Shown one piece after another: positions 24,157 through 36,150 of a DNA stretch of 64,000 nucleotides. The position numbers were made by a program, and so were the translations under genes. The notes under the pieces are model-generated. The model worked only from the letters and a program-made list of their open reading frames with translations, made no database searches and had not been told where the DNA came from. Source of the stretch: Rostratula benghalensis (taxonomy: Eukaryota > Chordata > Aves > Charadriiformes > Rostratulidae); the NCBI GenBank assembly GCA_013399305.1, contig VXAI01000140.1, forward strand, positions 726,980 through 790,979, given 5' to 3'. Position 1 is the first letter of the stretch, and every line of letters starts with the position of its first letter.

Positions 24157-25291
24157 TAAAATGTTGTGGGCAGTGTTTAGTTTGCTGGTGGACACATCAT
24201 ATAGCCCCAGAGCTATAGAAGCTGGTCATTCTAGAGCTGAAGCTGCCCAAAGCAGAGGTTTGCAGTGCTGGGGATTATAATAATCTCTTGGTGATCTTAC
24301 TGCCATATAACATGCTTAAAGGATGGGTTGTTATTTGTTTTTTTTTAGGAAAACGTTGAAGTCCCAACTGGCAATATGACCAGCTACTTTTCTGCTGGAG
24401 GTCCCTAAGATCCAGGATTTTCTTGCATTTGGGCTTGTCACATGTACCTGCTAATTCAAATTATAGAAGTGGACACAGGCTGGATTTTGTTCTTTGCTTT
24501 TCTGTTAAGCGCAGACACTGGGAGTTAAAGGACATGTCAAATTTTGAGCATCATTTTTCCCAGTGTAAAGTCTAAGTCCTTCCAGCTGCGTAACTGGGAG
24601 AGGGATCAGATGGGTTGAAGTCAGATATGTTTATAATTTGTCCCAGCATGCTCCTGTTCTTAAGAAAACTAATTTATTTAAACAGTGGGCAATTGATGGA
24701 ATTTATAGCTCTGTACTGTGTGCTACAGGATTAATAAGCAGGGCCATGTAGGACACCTGCAATTTGCTGCCCTCAAACACTGCTGGGGATCAAAGCGCCC
24801 TCCTGCCCTGTTGCCCTTGAGCTATGGATGGTGACCAGAGGATCTTAAAGCCCAGGGTGTGTTTGCTGCTCTTTCACCGGTAGGAGAAGAAGGGTGAGTG
24901 GTGTGACTTGTGTGTGAAATGCCCTTGGGTCCTTTCTTCCCAGCTTAGTTGTCTGATGCAAGTGCAGCCACCCCATCTGCCAGCTTGTCTTTAGCCATGG
25001 GTAAATTTTTGCTTGCTTTGTCTCAGTCTAAAGATACCTGCCCTCGTGGTGTAGTGTCAAAGCCCTGGAGACAAACCATGCCTAGTGGAAAAGATGCATT
25101 TTAAGGATTTAACTGGCTTTGCTCCTGCTGCAGTATTCATCAGTGGTTGCTGGTGGCAGTTTTAAGGGACCTGGCCTGTTTCACAGTTAGTTCTTCTGGA
25201 TGCTCTGTGATCATGATCAGGCAAATCCTCTGTTTCATTCTTGTCTTATTAAGGCTTTTGCAAATTTTTTATTTTTTTTTTAATTGGCTGT

Positions 25292-25783
25292 GGTTATCTC
25301 CCTCACATTGGGTTGAATTGTAACATGACACCTGATCTGGTAGGGCAATGACAATGCTCAGAGGGCTGGAACAGCTCTCCTATGAAGACAGGCTGGGGGG
25401 GTTGGGGGTGTTCAGCCTGGAGAAGAGAAGGCTCTGGGGAGAGCTCGGAGCCCCTTCCAGTCCCTAGAGGGGCTCTGGGAAAGCTGGGGAGGGACTCTTG
25501 ATCAGGGAGGGGAGCCATAGGATGAGGGGGAATGGTTTTGAACTGTAGGAGGGGAGATATAGATGAGATCTTGGGAAGAAGTTCTGTGCTGTGACGGTAA
25601 CGAGACCTTGGTCCAGGTTACCAAGAGAAGCTGTGGCTGCCCCACCCCTGGAGGTGTTCAAGGCCAGGTTAGGTGATGCTCTGAGCAACCTGGTCTAGCA
25701 GAAGGTGTCCCTGCCCAGGGTGAGAGTTGGAACTAGATGACTTTTAAGGTCCTTTCCAACCCAAACCATTCTATGATTCTGTG
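25292..25783 (+). mobile_element. CR1-containing composite element, copy B
   Basis: The first 379 bases match copy A at 19,601 nearly perfectly, including the non-CR1 leader (GGTTATCTCCCTCACATTGG) and private variants such as TGACGGTAACGAGACCTTGG where other CR1 copies here read TGAGGGTGGTGAGACCCTG. After 25,670 the sequence is ordinary CR1 3' end (CAACCTGGTCTAGCAG, CCAAACCATTCTATGATTCT) and no longer tracks copy A. The coding frame is absent. The two copies are direct repeats about 5.7 kb apart. Confidence 0.92.
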
Positions 25784-26159
25784 ATCTTACTTATTTCTGT
25801 TACGCGCAGTGGCAGAGCACAGTGGTCCATTGTGAGCAGAGCATGTTTGGCTTATACCCTTGACACCTTTGTCTTCTACACTTTATTGTGGCTCTGCAGT
25901 TACTTCCAGGGGAAATTCTAGGGACTGGATATTGTGGGATGCAATGTCACAAATGTGCTAGGACTAGTCTGTGTCCACAGTGGTCAATTCCTGTGTATTC
26001 TCCCCACACAGTGTGGATTTTTCTGCTGTGGATGGTAACTCTGCTTGCACATGATACTGATGTGGGAGGAGCTCTGAGGTTTCTGGAGAGCAGGGTTAGG
26101 ATTCAAAACATTGCCCGAGTGGAGAAATCGCCTGGAAAAAATAAGAGGTGATTGAGAAA
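25784..26159. other. Non-coding spacer between two CR1 copies
   Basis: About 375 bases with no recognisable repeat or exon. Old CR1-like sequence may begin as early as 26,090 but becomes convincing only from about 26,160. Confidence 0.5.
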
Positions 26160-26640
26160 AGGATGACCCCGAAGTTGTTTAACTGAGGTGGGAATAACAG
26201 ACTGCCTGGATACAGAAAGGGAGGTGGCTGGCTGAGCAGGAGCACTGCAGAAAGGGGCTGGAGCTGATAGTGGATTCCAGGCGGATCATGAGTCACCAGG
26301 TTCCTACAGCCATGAAAAAAGCAAGCTGGGGTTTATAAGCAGGAATGTGCAGTGATCCTTCTGCCGTGCTTAAGTTGGGGAGGTCTCAGCTGGAGTCTTG
26401 AACCTGTTTTCTGCTTACACCCTTTGGAAACAACAAAAACCTCTCAATAGTGGGCCAAAAAAAAAAAAGTTTAGAGGAAATTAACATGAATAGGTGACTT
26501 AGACATGACCTGTGAGTAGAAAATTACGGTATTGGGGTTGTTCAGTCTATGGAAGAAAGAACTGAGGGGATAGATGGACATGTGAAGGTTTATACCCATA
26601 AAAAGTAGGAAGAAATTAGCTGTTTAGGCCATACCTTGGG
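26160..26640 (+). mobile_element. Old, strongly diverged CR1 LINE
   Basis: Word order follows the CR1 ORF2 tail despite many changes: GGAGCTGATAGTGGATTCC, GATCATGAGTCACCAGG (cf. 'accatgagccagcagtgtg'), AAAAAAGCAAGCTGGGG, GAGGTCTCAGCTGGAGTC, then TTGGGGTTGTTCAGTCTATG and GAAGAAAGAACTGAGGGGAT. All of this is in plus orientation. No reading frame survives and an A run interrupts it near 26,457-26,468. It is the most decayed LINE I could recognise here, so it is probably the oldest. Confidence 0.7.
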
Positions 26641-26842
26641 AATAGGACTGTGTATTGTGTCTTGTGGGAGCTTTGTGCAGAGCAGTCCCGGTGCCAGGCT
26701 GTCACCACAAATCCACAAAAGCGTCCTTCTCCTTTTAGCAAATGGATTTATCTGGGTCTGCACTCCTGTGTGTGTGTGGGGGTGTCCCTTCTCTCTAGTA
26801 TTGTGGTGGCCAGCCTGAGAAATGTGGGGTGCAAAGGTAATG

Positions 26843-27325
26843 CGGGGTAACTGGATCCAGTTCTGGAGCCCCCAGTTCAGGAAGGACTGGGAACTGCTGG
26901 AGAGAGCTGTTGAGAGAGAAAGATGATCAAGGGACTAGAGCATCTCTCTGATGAGGTGTGGCTGAGAGACCTGGGGCAGTTCAGCCTGGAGAAGAAAAGA
27001 CTGAGAGGGAATCTCATCAACGGGTGTCAAGAGGATGCAGTCAGGCTCTTCTCAGTGGTGCGTGGTGACAAGACAAGGGGCAATGGGCACAAACTGGAAC
27101 ACATGAAATTCTGTTTGACTGTGTGGAAAAATGCCTTACCTGTGAGGATGGCAGAGCCCTGGAAGAAGGTGCCCAGAGAGGGTGTGGAGTCTCCTTCTCT
27201 GGTGGTGTTCAAACCCCACCTGGACACGTTCCTGTCAAATCTGCTCTGTGTGACAGTGCTCTGGCAGGATGGGTAGACTGTGTGGTCTCCAGAGATTGCT
27301 CCCAACCCTGTCAGGCTGGGATTCT
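26843..27325 (+). mobile_element. CR1 LINE 3' part
   Basis: Plus-strand CR1: AGTTCTGGAGCCCCCAGTTC, then GATCAAGGGACTAGAGCATC, CTGGGGCAGTTCAGCCTGG, GACAAGACAAGGGGCAATGG, AAGGTGCCCAGAGAGGG, CACCTGGACACGTTCCTGTC and a weak ATTCTG end. A 117-codon stretch of the ORF2 tail remains open ([17 protein letters not shown]... is its start) but with a deletion after RLRGN. The subfamily is the 'cctggacacgttcctgt' type, as in the 39-kb copies. No catalytic domain is present. Confidence 0.95.
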
Positions 27326-27991
27326 GGAGAGTTCTGGAGAGTTGTTTCTGCTCCTCTAAGCTGAGGAGAGGCCACCTGCAGAGCTCACCCGCTCCTCCCA
27401 TCAATATGTGTGATAGCAAATCTCACCCCATGCTTCTGCGTCGAGAAAGCAGTGGATTCAGACCCAGGTGTGGCTCCACAGACGTGTGGTCAGAGCAATG
27501 CTCTGACATCAGGCAAGGAGATTTCTGGGTCCTGATTCAGGAAAGCTTGCTGTTGGCGTTTGGCTTGCACCAGAAGGCCAGTTGTTGTCACACGGGAAGT
27601 GACCAGGGTGAAAGCAAGAAGCCACCTTAGGTTTGCTGCCGGGCTAGGTGGTACGGGCAGGCAAATATAAGCTCTCAGGGAATGGCAGACATGCCCTGAC
27701 AGACGGCCCTTTAGCACCAGCTGCCAAAAGACACTGGTTGTGTTGTCATCAGGGGTTTGTTCCCATCTTTTAGGGAGGTTTTTGTCTTGGGGACGGGCTG
27801 GCTCTCCTCCATCATGTGGCAGCTACTGCAGCAAAGCAATATTAGGAAGTAGCATTTTAGCTGTCTTCCACGTGATTAGTCCTTCTAGAGGGAGGGGGAA
27901 GGGCCTCACACTCCCTATTAATCATTTCTTCTTCCCTCCTCCCATCTGCTTAGGGATTCTGTAGCTCTTGCATACACCACTAATACTGGAT

Positions 27992-28155
27992 CACTTTCTT
28001 TCTCTCCCTCTTTTTCTCAGTCTCTCGCCCTCTCCTCAGTGGATCTTTCTCAAGTTCTGCCCTCCTTTCTCCCAGATTCTTGCACAGATGCTGCCCAATG
28101 AGATTATTTTCTCCCCTTAAAAAAAAGGAAAAAAAGAAAGAAAAGGGAAAAAATA
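27992..28155. repeat. Polypyrimidine tract followed by polypurine tract
   Basis: The plus strand runs from C/T-rich (TTTCTTTCTCTCCCTC...) to A/G-rich (GGAAAAAAAGAAAGAAAAGG). The two halves are partly complementary to each other, so this could fold back or form triplex DNA. The sequence is low-complexity. Confidence 0.75.
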
Positions 28156-29939
28156 TCCGAAGTGTCCAGTGCCTCATTCTCCTCTGTGACATTGTGCTGT
28201 TTCCTAGTGGTCAGCACCTTCAGTCAAAGTTGTGGAACGTGTGTTGAGCAGTGCCTGCTTCCCTCTCCTCCTCTTCTTGCCCTCCCCAAAGGCAGCAAGC
28301 CTGGCTCCTCCTCCACCTCCTCCTTTTCCAGCTGCTTTCACTAGCCTCTTAGCTCTTCTTGGCAACGAGAAGCCCGGACATCTGTAGAAGCAGCTGGAAG
28401 CAAGATGGAGAGCCAATATCCTGCAGTTCACCAGATCTCTACAAACCTCAGCTCAGGAACCAACTGCTTCATTCTCTGTTTTTTGTGCTATTTAGTTTGC
28501 AGCGTGCACTGCTTGTTTCTCGCCAACCACACTAAACTATGGCTCTGTTGATAGATGTCATCTCATAGCTGCAGCATGTTGGTTTAGAAATCTCATAGCC
28601 AGTCTGTAAAAATAAGTGCTCTTATGCTAGGGTGGAAGAAGGCAAAGTTAAGCTTTGTTTCCACCTGGATCTTCAAGATTGCCTATACTGGTATCACCAT
28701 ATGGCTCTACGGATAGGATATAATCCTTCATGAACTACAATTTGAATTCCATCAGACAATGAGTGGTACCGCAAATCCATATTCCTGAATACACACCAAA
28801 GATACTTCTGCTGGTTCCCCATTGCTTTCCTACCTGATTTATATCAAAACCTTCTTACTAATATGACTCTGGTGATGCTCTGAAAGGGGGCAGAGTTATC
28901 TTTCCCTTCTAAACATTGGGAGCTAGTGTTAAACTGAGCTAGGAGGGCTATCCCTGCCCAGAAAAAGGAACAAAAGAGGTGCAGGATTCCTGCCCATGCT
29001 CACGCAGAGGTGAGGGGAGCAGGGGGTGTCAGGAATCACAGTCAGGCTTTCAGGGATGGGCCCCCGAAAGGAAGCCTCTGAAAAACCCCGAGAAGCCTCA
29101 CAGCAAGTTATATGATGCAAGCTACTCAGCATTTTTAATGCCTTGTTCCCTCAGCAACTAGCAGTAGCTGCTTGCTTTTAAATGTCATTATTTGCACCCC
29201 TGGCAGTTGGAACTGAGAGGTACAAAGTAAAAGGAATGGCTTTAGAAATCAGGATCTGGGTCTGACTCGGGCTGAGGCTTTAAACCACCAGCTCTGACAG
29301 GGTGCACGGCCGTGAGGCGCTGTGTGTGTGTACACAGAGCCCACATGTATTGCTCCCATCAGGTGTTAAAATGCAGTGTCAAGTAAATAACATTTGCAAA
29401 TAGCCCCAAAATGTCTTGGGTTTTGTTTTGTTTTGTCCATTCCAACCCTGCCCCTCTCCGCCCCGCACCCCTGTCTCTAAACCTTTGCTGTGAAACAGGG
29501 TTCTCATATTTTCCATTCCTAATTCACAAGCTGGAGGGATGGCTACAGCCAGCTATCAAGTTACAAAAGAAAGAGTGAAGACATTTGGTTGCAGCTTCAT
29601 TGGCTGACACAGTACACTCAAAGCAACCGTTTCCATTGGTCCCCAAGTCCACGTTAAAACTGTGTAAAGGGAAATCATCTTTTCTCTAAGCCTGCCCTTG
29701 GGAAAGGACAGTGACTGCAAGGAAAGTTCCCACCAATAGAGGTGTATGAGGGCTGGGGAAAAGAGGAAGGAAAAGCCTCGTAATGTTCAAAAAAGTATCT
29801 TGTCCATAATACAGGAAATATTGTTCCTGCTCATCTGAGCTACTTTAAAAAAAAAAAAAAAAGAAAAAGAAAAAAACCCTAAACAGCAAACCCCAACCAA
29901 ATAAAAACCAAATAAACAACAAGTTTCACCAATCACATT

Positions 29940-30070
29940 TTTTAAATTAAATCCTTTGAATGGATAGTGTGTGTAGCTTAAAATGCAAATGTGACTCAGC
30001 CAGGAATTGTTGCTATTATTGGTACTTTTTTAGCTTTTAAACTGAGTCTACTTCAGATATTTGGCATGTT
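29940..30070. promoter_or_regulatory. Candidate enhancer: octamer + AP-1 pair
   Basis: A perfect octamer ATGCAAAT (29,983-29,990) is followed one base later by an AP-1/MARE-type site TGACTCAGC (29,992-30,000), then by an ATTGTT SOX-like site (about 30,005). The surroundings are A+T-rich and repeat-free. This spacing of POU and AP-1/SOX motifs is typical of developmental enhancers. No cross-species evidence was available, so the call rests on motifs only. Confidence 0.3.
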
Positions 30071-32427
30071 CTTGGTTGTGATAGGAGGCTCATTAGAGGT
30101 GGTGGTGAAATATCCTTTAGGGGCTGACTAATTCAAACTTGGATCTTTTCTGCTGAAATTGAGATTTGAGGCTCTTGAAGCTAGATGTGAATTTAAGCAA
30201 AGAATTCAATGTGTAAAAGAAAGCCAAACCCCTGTATTCTGTTTTTTTTCCCCTTCTTGTTACCTTTTTTCCACCTCCTTGCTACCATTTCTTTTCTTGT
30301 TGGTGTTTTCCGGACTGTTTTTTTGTCCTCAAAGCCTATTCTCTTCTGTGTTTGGATGCTTTCTTCAAACCTTCAGCTATCTGTATTTGATTCTTAAACT
30401 GGCATGTGTGTGTTTGGCTGTTTCTGCAGTAGTTTGTCCCACAAAAACCCAGAGCCTTCCCACCCTCTTTTCCTTTCCTGTGTATTCTCTGGGTCTTTCC
30501 CCTGTGTGCTGGTTTGCTTTTCTCTCCATGTGTTGCTCCTTTTTGTTCCTCAGCTGGATGGAAGAGATCTGCAGGCAGCTCCTCCACCGTTTCCCCCCTC
30601 CCCCCGTGCCTTTCCTCCAGCACAGCTGATGGGAAATGCTGTATTTCCCCCTTCCCTCCTCCTGCCACCCCCTTCCTCTCCCACTTCTCTTTCTTGTAGA
30701 GCTCAGTGGAAAATGCTTAATAAAAAGGACTTTTGGTGCAGGGAGGAGGAGGGCAAACTCTAGGTATTTCCCTGTGTGTATTCTCTACTGTCTTGCCTGT
30801 TCCAGTGAGCAGGCATTCAGCCTTTGAAGCTGGATGTTCTTGAGAGTCAGCAGAGGGATTCGTTTTGGAAAGTGTAGTAGTGGACTGACATTTGATTTCC
30901 TTATTTAAGTGTGACTGTTCCCCATATGCTGGAGACCACGTGTGACTTGCAACGCCCGCTCTCTGCGCTTCCCTAGTTATTCTGCCCAACCTTGAGTTCA
31001 TATTTCGGTGGCTATCTTCACCATGAAAAGAGGTAGAACTTGCTTTCCCTTTCACACAGAAAGCTTAGGGCAAGGTTAAAATACGGACAGAGCTGCAGAA
31101 GCTCTGGGATGCATCTCCTAGAGCCCCAAAGGCTGCCTTATGCTCAAATCAGGGACTTTTCAGAGAGCTGAAAAGGGGAATTTCAGTGTTGTACACAAGC
31201 ATTTTGCTTCCTGCTACTTCTGTGGCAGTTGTGAAGGTGTTTCTAAACTATAGTGTGTGATTGCTCTGTTGAGATACTCCACGAACCCTAAACGTGAATC
31301 AAATCTGTAAAAGCATACTGAGATGAGAGGGGAAATGTAACTGAAATGGTGTATTTTCAGTGTATCTCTTTTCTTTTTCCCAGTGATTTGTTGTGTGTGC
31401 TACTTGTACACTGTGTAACATGAACAAAATTGGCCATGCAATATTAAAGACACCAATTGAATTAAAACTGTTGAGCTCCCCTCCTCCTCCTGCCACTTTT
31501 CCAGGCCATTTTTTTCCTGTGTGGGCTGCATGTTGCTTGTGTGCTTCCAGAGCTCAATGAAACACGCAGCACTTCTGGAAGGCAGACAAAACAGAATTAG
31601 GTGCTTTGTTGTTCCCTATATGCCCAAGACTAAGGATAAGAAAAGACTTGCCTCTTCCCTCCCTCGTCTCCACAGACCTTCAGTGTGAGGCGTCAGAGTT
31701 TTAAGAAGTTGAGTGAAAACCTCAAGGGACCCCAAATTCATTTTCCAATTGTATAATTCCTGGTGGGAGTGATGCAACGTAACACTGTGCAGAAATACTG
31801 TTTACCCATGAGTACAGGAAGGACATGCTATGAAAGTTCCTTTACACAGGTGCCTTCATGTAGGCAAGGAAAAAGGAAGCTGAAGCGTTGTCTTTTTCCA
31901 TCTTGCCCTGCAAATGCCTCCCTTGGTTATGGGTCTTGCTACTGGGAAGTACAAGGTACAAGACCCTTCCTTTGAGGGGCTATGGATCGGAGGTGGTGAG
32001 GCAGACTTGAGAGCCACCTTGGAAAACAAGAGGATGGTACCAGCATGCCCTGTCTTGCACCCTGGTGCTCAGGAAGGGATATTATTAGATTGCTCATCTG
32101 AGCTTTGTCTGTTGGAGCTAAGACAGATGTCAAACATACTTTCTAGCTGTCCAAGCTGCCTCTTACTGTTGTATAAGCATCAGAAGGAAACGTGCATCTG
32201 TACCTTCTGCAGCTGAAGAAACAGCTCCAAACTCTGAGTTGCTGTCTTAGTTGCTGTGTTGGCTGGGTAATGTGAGATGCAAGCACCCATCATCCTCTCT
32301 CACGGGGGACAGTGTGGGAGGCTCCCCTTGAAAGGTGGAAAGGATGCTTGGGGTGGGACAGCTTAAAAAGGCTCCCCAGAGCTCATCTACATGTGCTGTT
32401 GGTCTCTGCTCATTCTTTACTCATGCA

Positions 32428-32721
32428 ATGGTGTGAGGATGAATATCTGAAAGGAGAGTGTAGAGAGGTGGGGGTTGGTCTCTTCTCCCAAGGAACAGGC
32501 CATGGGACGAGGAAATGGCTTCAAGTTGCACCAGAAGAGGTTTAGGATGGATATTAGGAAACTTCTTCACAGAAGGGGTTGTCAAGCATTTGAAGAGGCT
32601 CCCCAGGGGACTGGTGGAGTTATTTGAAAGACAGGCAGATGTGGTGTTGAGGGTGGGTTGTTGGTTGGACTCAAATGATCTGAAATGTCACTTCCAACCG
32701 AGACCATTCCCTGATTCTGTG
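32428..32721 (+). mobile_element. CR1 LINE 3' part
   Basis: Plus-strand CR1 of another subfamily: GTAGAGAGGTGGGGGTTGG, CTTCAAGTTGCACCAG, GTTTAGGATGGATATTAGG, GGGGTTGTCAAGCATTTG, a TTGGTTGGACTCAAATGATC segment and a degenerate end (ACCATTCCCTGATTCTG). The open frame is lost. The last ~290 bases of the element are present. Confidence 0.92.
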
Positions 32722-35700
32722 CATTTCAGGCTGGCTGCTGTGGCCCACTGTCTTAACCCTGGGCAGACAAAGCTTACCTCAAAACAGCCAAATGGAGACA
32801 GCACCATCAGAGAGTGAGGGCAGGTAGGACACAGCTGTGGGACTTCACCAGCTCTGGCCCTGCAGAGATTGCTGGCAGTGGTGCAGCTATTGGATGGGAT
32901 ACATGCAGCAGCCACCTCCTGCTTTAAGTGTGAGGGAGAGATGGATGTGAGCGGGCAAGAGCAGAATTGCATTTTAAGCTTCACAAACGTTATGGGTGTT
33001 GTTCAGATGTTCATGGAGCAGCCCTACAGAACTGCTGTGTTGGGGTCCTAATCGTTTATTCTCCTACACGTGCTGGCAGATGGTGGGAAGAGGAGCCTGC
33101 CCAGCACAGTGCATGCTTGAGGGCAGTGATTTTGAGGCAAGTTGTTGAGATTATCTGATCTTTCACATTTTCTGTAATTTAGTGTGTGTGAAGGGAGTAT
33201 TTAAAACTTGTAGACAATAGTTTGCTTGGTTGCAGGGAATGAAACCGCTAATGAATAGTCCATTGTTTACATCCATTTGAGGCTGTTGCTTTGCTGAATT
33301 AGTGCCATGAAACATAGCTTGTTGTGTTTAACTCTTCTCTCCTTACCCAGCCCCCATCCCATTCCTTGTGGTTGCTAAATCATGCTGCTATCTTCTCCAC
33401 ACTAGACTCCAAACTTACTTCTTTCCTCTTGATTTCACTCTGTTTAAACCTCTTGTCCAAACTGGGTCACCTTTTTCTTCTAGTTTTGTGATTTTTCCTG
33501 TCCTTGGCCTCGTGGACTCATACCTCAGCCCTTGTTATTTTTATCCAAATGAAGTTGGGGGGATGGGGGTGGAGAAGAGAAGCGCCAAAACTGTTTCCTG
33601 CTGCTGTAGTCAAGTCTAGAACCCCCTCTTCCGTTTGCCTTTCCCTTCCCACCTCCTTGCTTTAGAGGTTTTCCTGCCTGTATATATGTATTTATTTATT
33701 TTATTTTACATTTGCCTGCAAGCTTCCTGACCAATTTCTAGCCCTTGTTTCCCTGTAGTTGGGTTGTAGTTGACCCTGTTTTGAGGCTGTGTAGCTGTTT
33801 ACCTGCATGACTTGCTGGAGCAATTACTCAGAGTGATGCGTACCACGCTCTGGGATGGTTTCTTCTTTTTCCAGTCCTGATTTTATAGATAACTGAAGAA
33901 GGGAATTCTTGGCTGCCCTGTTTTGAAAATGCTGTAGGAATACTCATTGAACAAACACAGCACCTGAAACAAAACCAGCTCTATTCAGTTTTTTTTTTTT
34001 TTTCAAAAAAGCTTGCCTTTATTATTTCAACTATAATTTCCCGCAAATGGTACTGTAAGGGATGTAGGCACAAAGGCTTGCCTGCTTTTCCAAGAGTTCC
34101 TGAAAATTGGAACTGGGGACATTTCCATAACTGAGAGAAGGAATGGGATATTTTGGAGAGGGGTTTTTTGTGTGTGTGTTTTGGTTTGGTATTTGTTTTC
34201 TGGAGAGGTGGTGTGCACAGCCCCGCATAGTCCAAACTAACCACAATTCTGTAGGGGTTGTGTGTGCAGAATGAAATGCCAGGACAGCTTGTCCCCAGGC
34301 ATCTGCAGAGACTTCGTTATGGCTGAAAAGACCAGCAGGTTGGGATGGCTGGAAGGTCCCAAATATTTCAAGAAAATCCATGCTCTTTTAATTAAAGGAG
34401 CGCTATGCATTGTGCAAATCATCAGCCCTTTTCTTCACAGCCTCTGTGGGATGCCCTCTGGATTGCGACTTGAGGGCAATAGTGGAAAATTTGAAATACA
34501 GTTTTTATGTATAGAACAGTTCTGGCTTCCTTATGGGTCAGAGGAGCTGCTTTAGAACGTGGCAATATTGTCAAATGAAGCTTCACCCCATGCCAAAGAA
34601 AATCCTGGAGGAGAGAGAGTTAGCAGCTACCCTGCTGCTACAGAGCTTGTTCAGTTGCATGTATCATGTGAGAAAGGAATAGTTGAAGAAAATACTCCAC
34701 CTGGTAAAGGAGCAGAGAATACATTTGCCCCTGTTACAGGAGAACTTATACACATGTAAAACCTGAGACACCTGGTAGTGGTGCTGGGCAGGTACTGTTA
34801 ATGGTCTGGTGGGGACACGGACTGTTTTTGAATGGATGGGCTTGTTGGAAGGCAGGAGAGGAGGGAATTGGCCTGTCTGTCTCTAAAGTATTTCTCCTTG
34901 ATGCCATGCACTGTTAAGAAAACCAGAATTTGGGGATATTAGTTCAGCAAGCAGCAAAAGCTCCTACTTCCCACAAAAGGGATGCTTTCTCCTCCTCACT
35001 TCCACAGCAGATCGATGGTGAGGTCCCCAGGCTGTGACACTGTGCTTTCGTGTTGGCTTTTCTTACTTCCCTCTGAAAACACTGAGCTGATACACAGGAT
35101 TTAGGATTCATTCCTGACTTTCTCACAATGATTCTCTCCTCCTCCTCCCCACTCACGTGTTCCTCCCAAACCCAACTTCTGAAGCCCAGAAATGGGTCAG
35201 GTACCACCACCTGGAACACGGGCAGGGCTTGCATCATGTGCTGCTGTGATGTCCAGCAAGCAGAGCATGCTCAGGCAGTGGGGACCAGCTTTCTCACATC
35301 CCCCTCTCTGAGAGTGCTCCTCCTGATACCTGCCATATGGGCCTTCAGAGATGACGCAGAGGCCCAGGGGGAGAACTCTGTTTACAAAGTAAAAAAAATA
35401 AATAAACAAGAAAAAGAAAAAAAAGAAAGGGTATAAGCTAACTGCATCAGGTAACAGGCTTTCTGCTGGCTGCTTTGGTTGATTTATAATGGTATACAGA
35501 GCTTTGTCACCTTTATGCTGACTTGTTTCAGTGTTGTGTAGAGGTCGGCCCATTGGCCTGTAGAAAATGAGTTGTTGATCTCTGTAGCTTCTCCTGGTGG
35601 CCACAGTAGCGGGGCTGTCATCAGTCCTACTGCAGAACAAGACTGGGGGCTGGAGGAGGCTGCCCGGGATATTTCTTTGGCTTCTTAGCACTCATGGCTT

Positions 35701-35879
35701 CATTTTAGGCATCCTTATAACTCCATGCAGGACATAAAGAAACATTCTTTTTACTTAGTTGGGTGGAAGAGCAGCAGGGCCAGCAGCCAGACTCATGGCC
35801 TTTGTGCAAGAAGGCGGTTTCTCATCCCGGTGGTTACTTTGGGAAGCTCACAGGAGAGGAGCACACTTACAGGTTTTTT

Positions 35880-36150
35880 TCTGTGGGGTTAGTGTGCTAT
35901 AAATTAGCTGCCAAGGGGATGGACACAATGCAATTATCAACAGAGACGGATGTCTCTGCAAATGTGCAAATGTTTTCTTGGGACACTTACGTTGTGCTCC
36001 TTCCTGAGAAGTGCCAAGAACAAATTGTCATAGAAATTCAAAATGTGTTCGGTCTGTTTGGGGTTGAGGCAAGAAATGAGGGCCCTAATAGCCTGGAGAG
36101 ACGTGTACGAGTCTGCGTGGGGGAAGAAGGCACCTTAATTAGATGAGTTG
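35880..36150. promoter_or_regulatory. Candidate conserved non-coding element
   Basis: A repeat-free block with many A+T-core motifs: ATAAATTAGC, AATGCAATTATCAAC, two GCAAATGT words in a row (about 35,958-35,973), ACAAATTGTC and a final CTTAATTAGATGAG. A 127-codon plus-strand frame runs through it (35,763-36,146), but the product has no recognisable domain and no splice sites bound it. I read it as regulatory and not coding. Sequence complexity is high and no simple repeats occur. Confidence 0.3.

Larger units (their letters stand above)
22966..25291. other. Non-coding DNA; somewhat GC-rich first part
   Basis: No gene is recognised. The part from about 23,030 to 23,800 has higher G+C and scattered CpGs, and a 186-codon plus-strand frame (23,225-23,785) that reads as low-information sequence. 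The rest is A+T-rich with the pyrimidine tract at 23,891 and an ATC repeat at 24,141. A T-rich tract (25,267-25,281) lies just before the CR1 copy at 25,292. Confidence 0.6.
27326..32427. other. Non-coding DNA with simple tracts and a candidate enhancer
   Basis: No exon or transposon is recognised over 5.1 kb. There are pyrimidine and purine tracts at 27,992-28,155, an A-rich tract at 29,845-29,880, pyrimidine-rich stretches near 30,235-30,700 and the motif-rich block at 29,940-30,070. A loose CpG cluster with Cs lies near 29,295-29,470. The long open frames near 30,159-30,763 follow the pyrimidine-rich bias and are not credible proteins. Confidence 0.6.
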
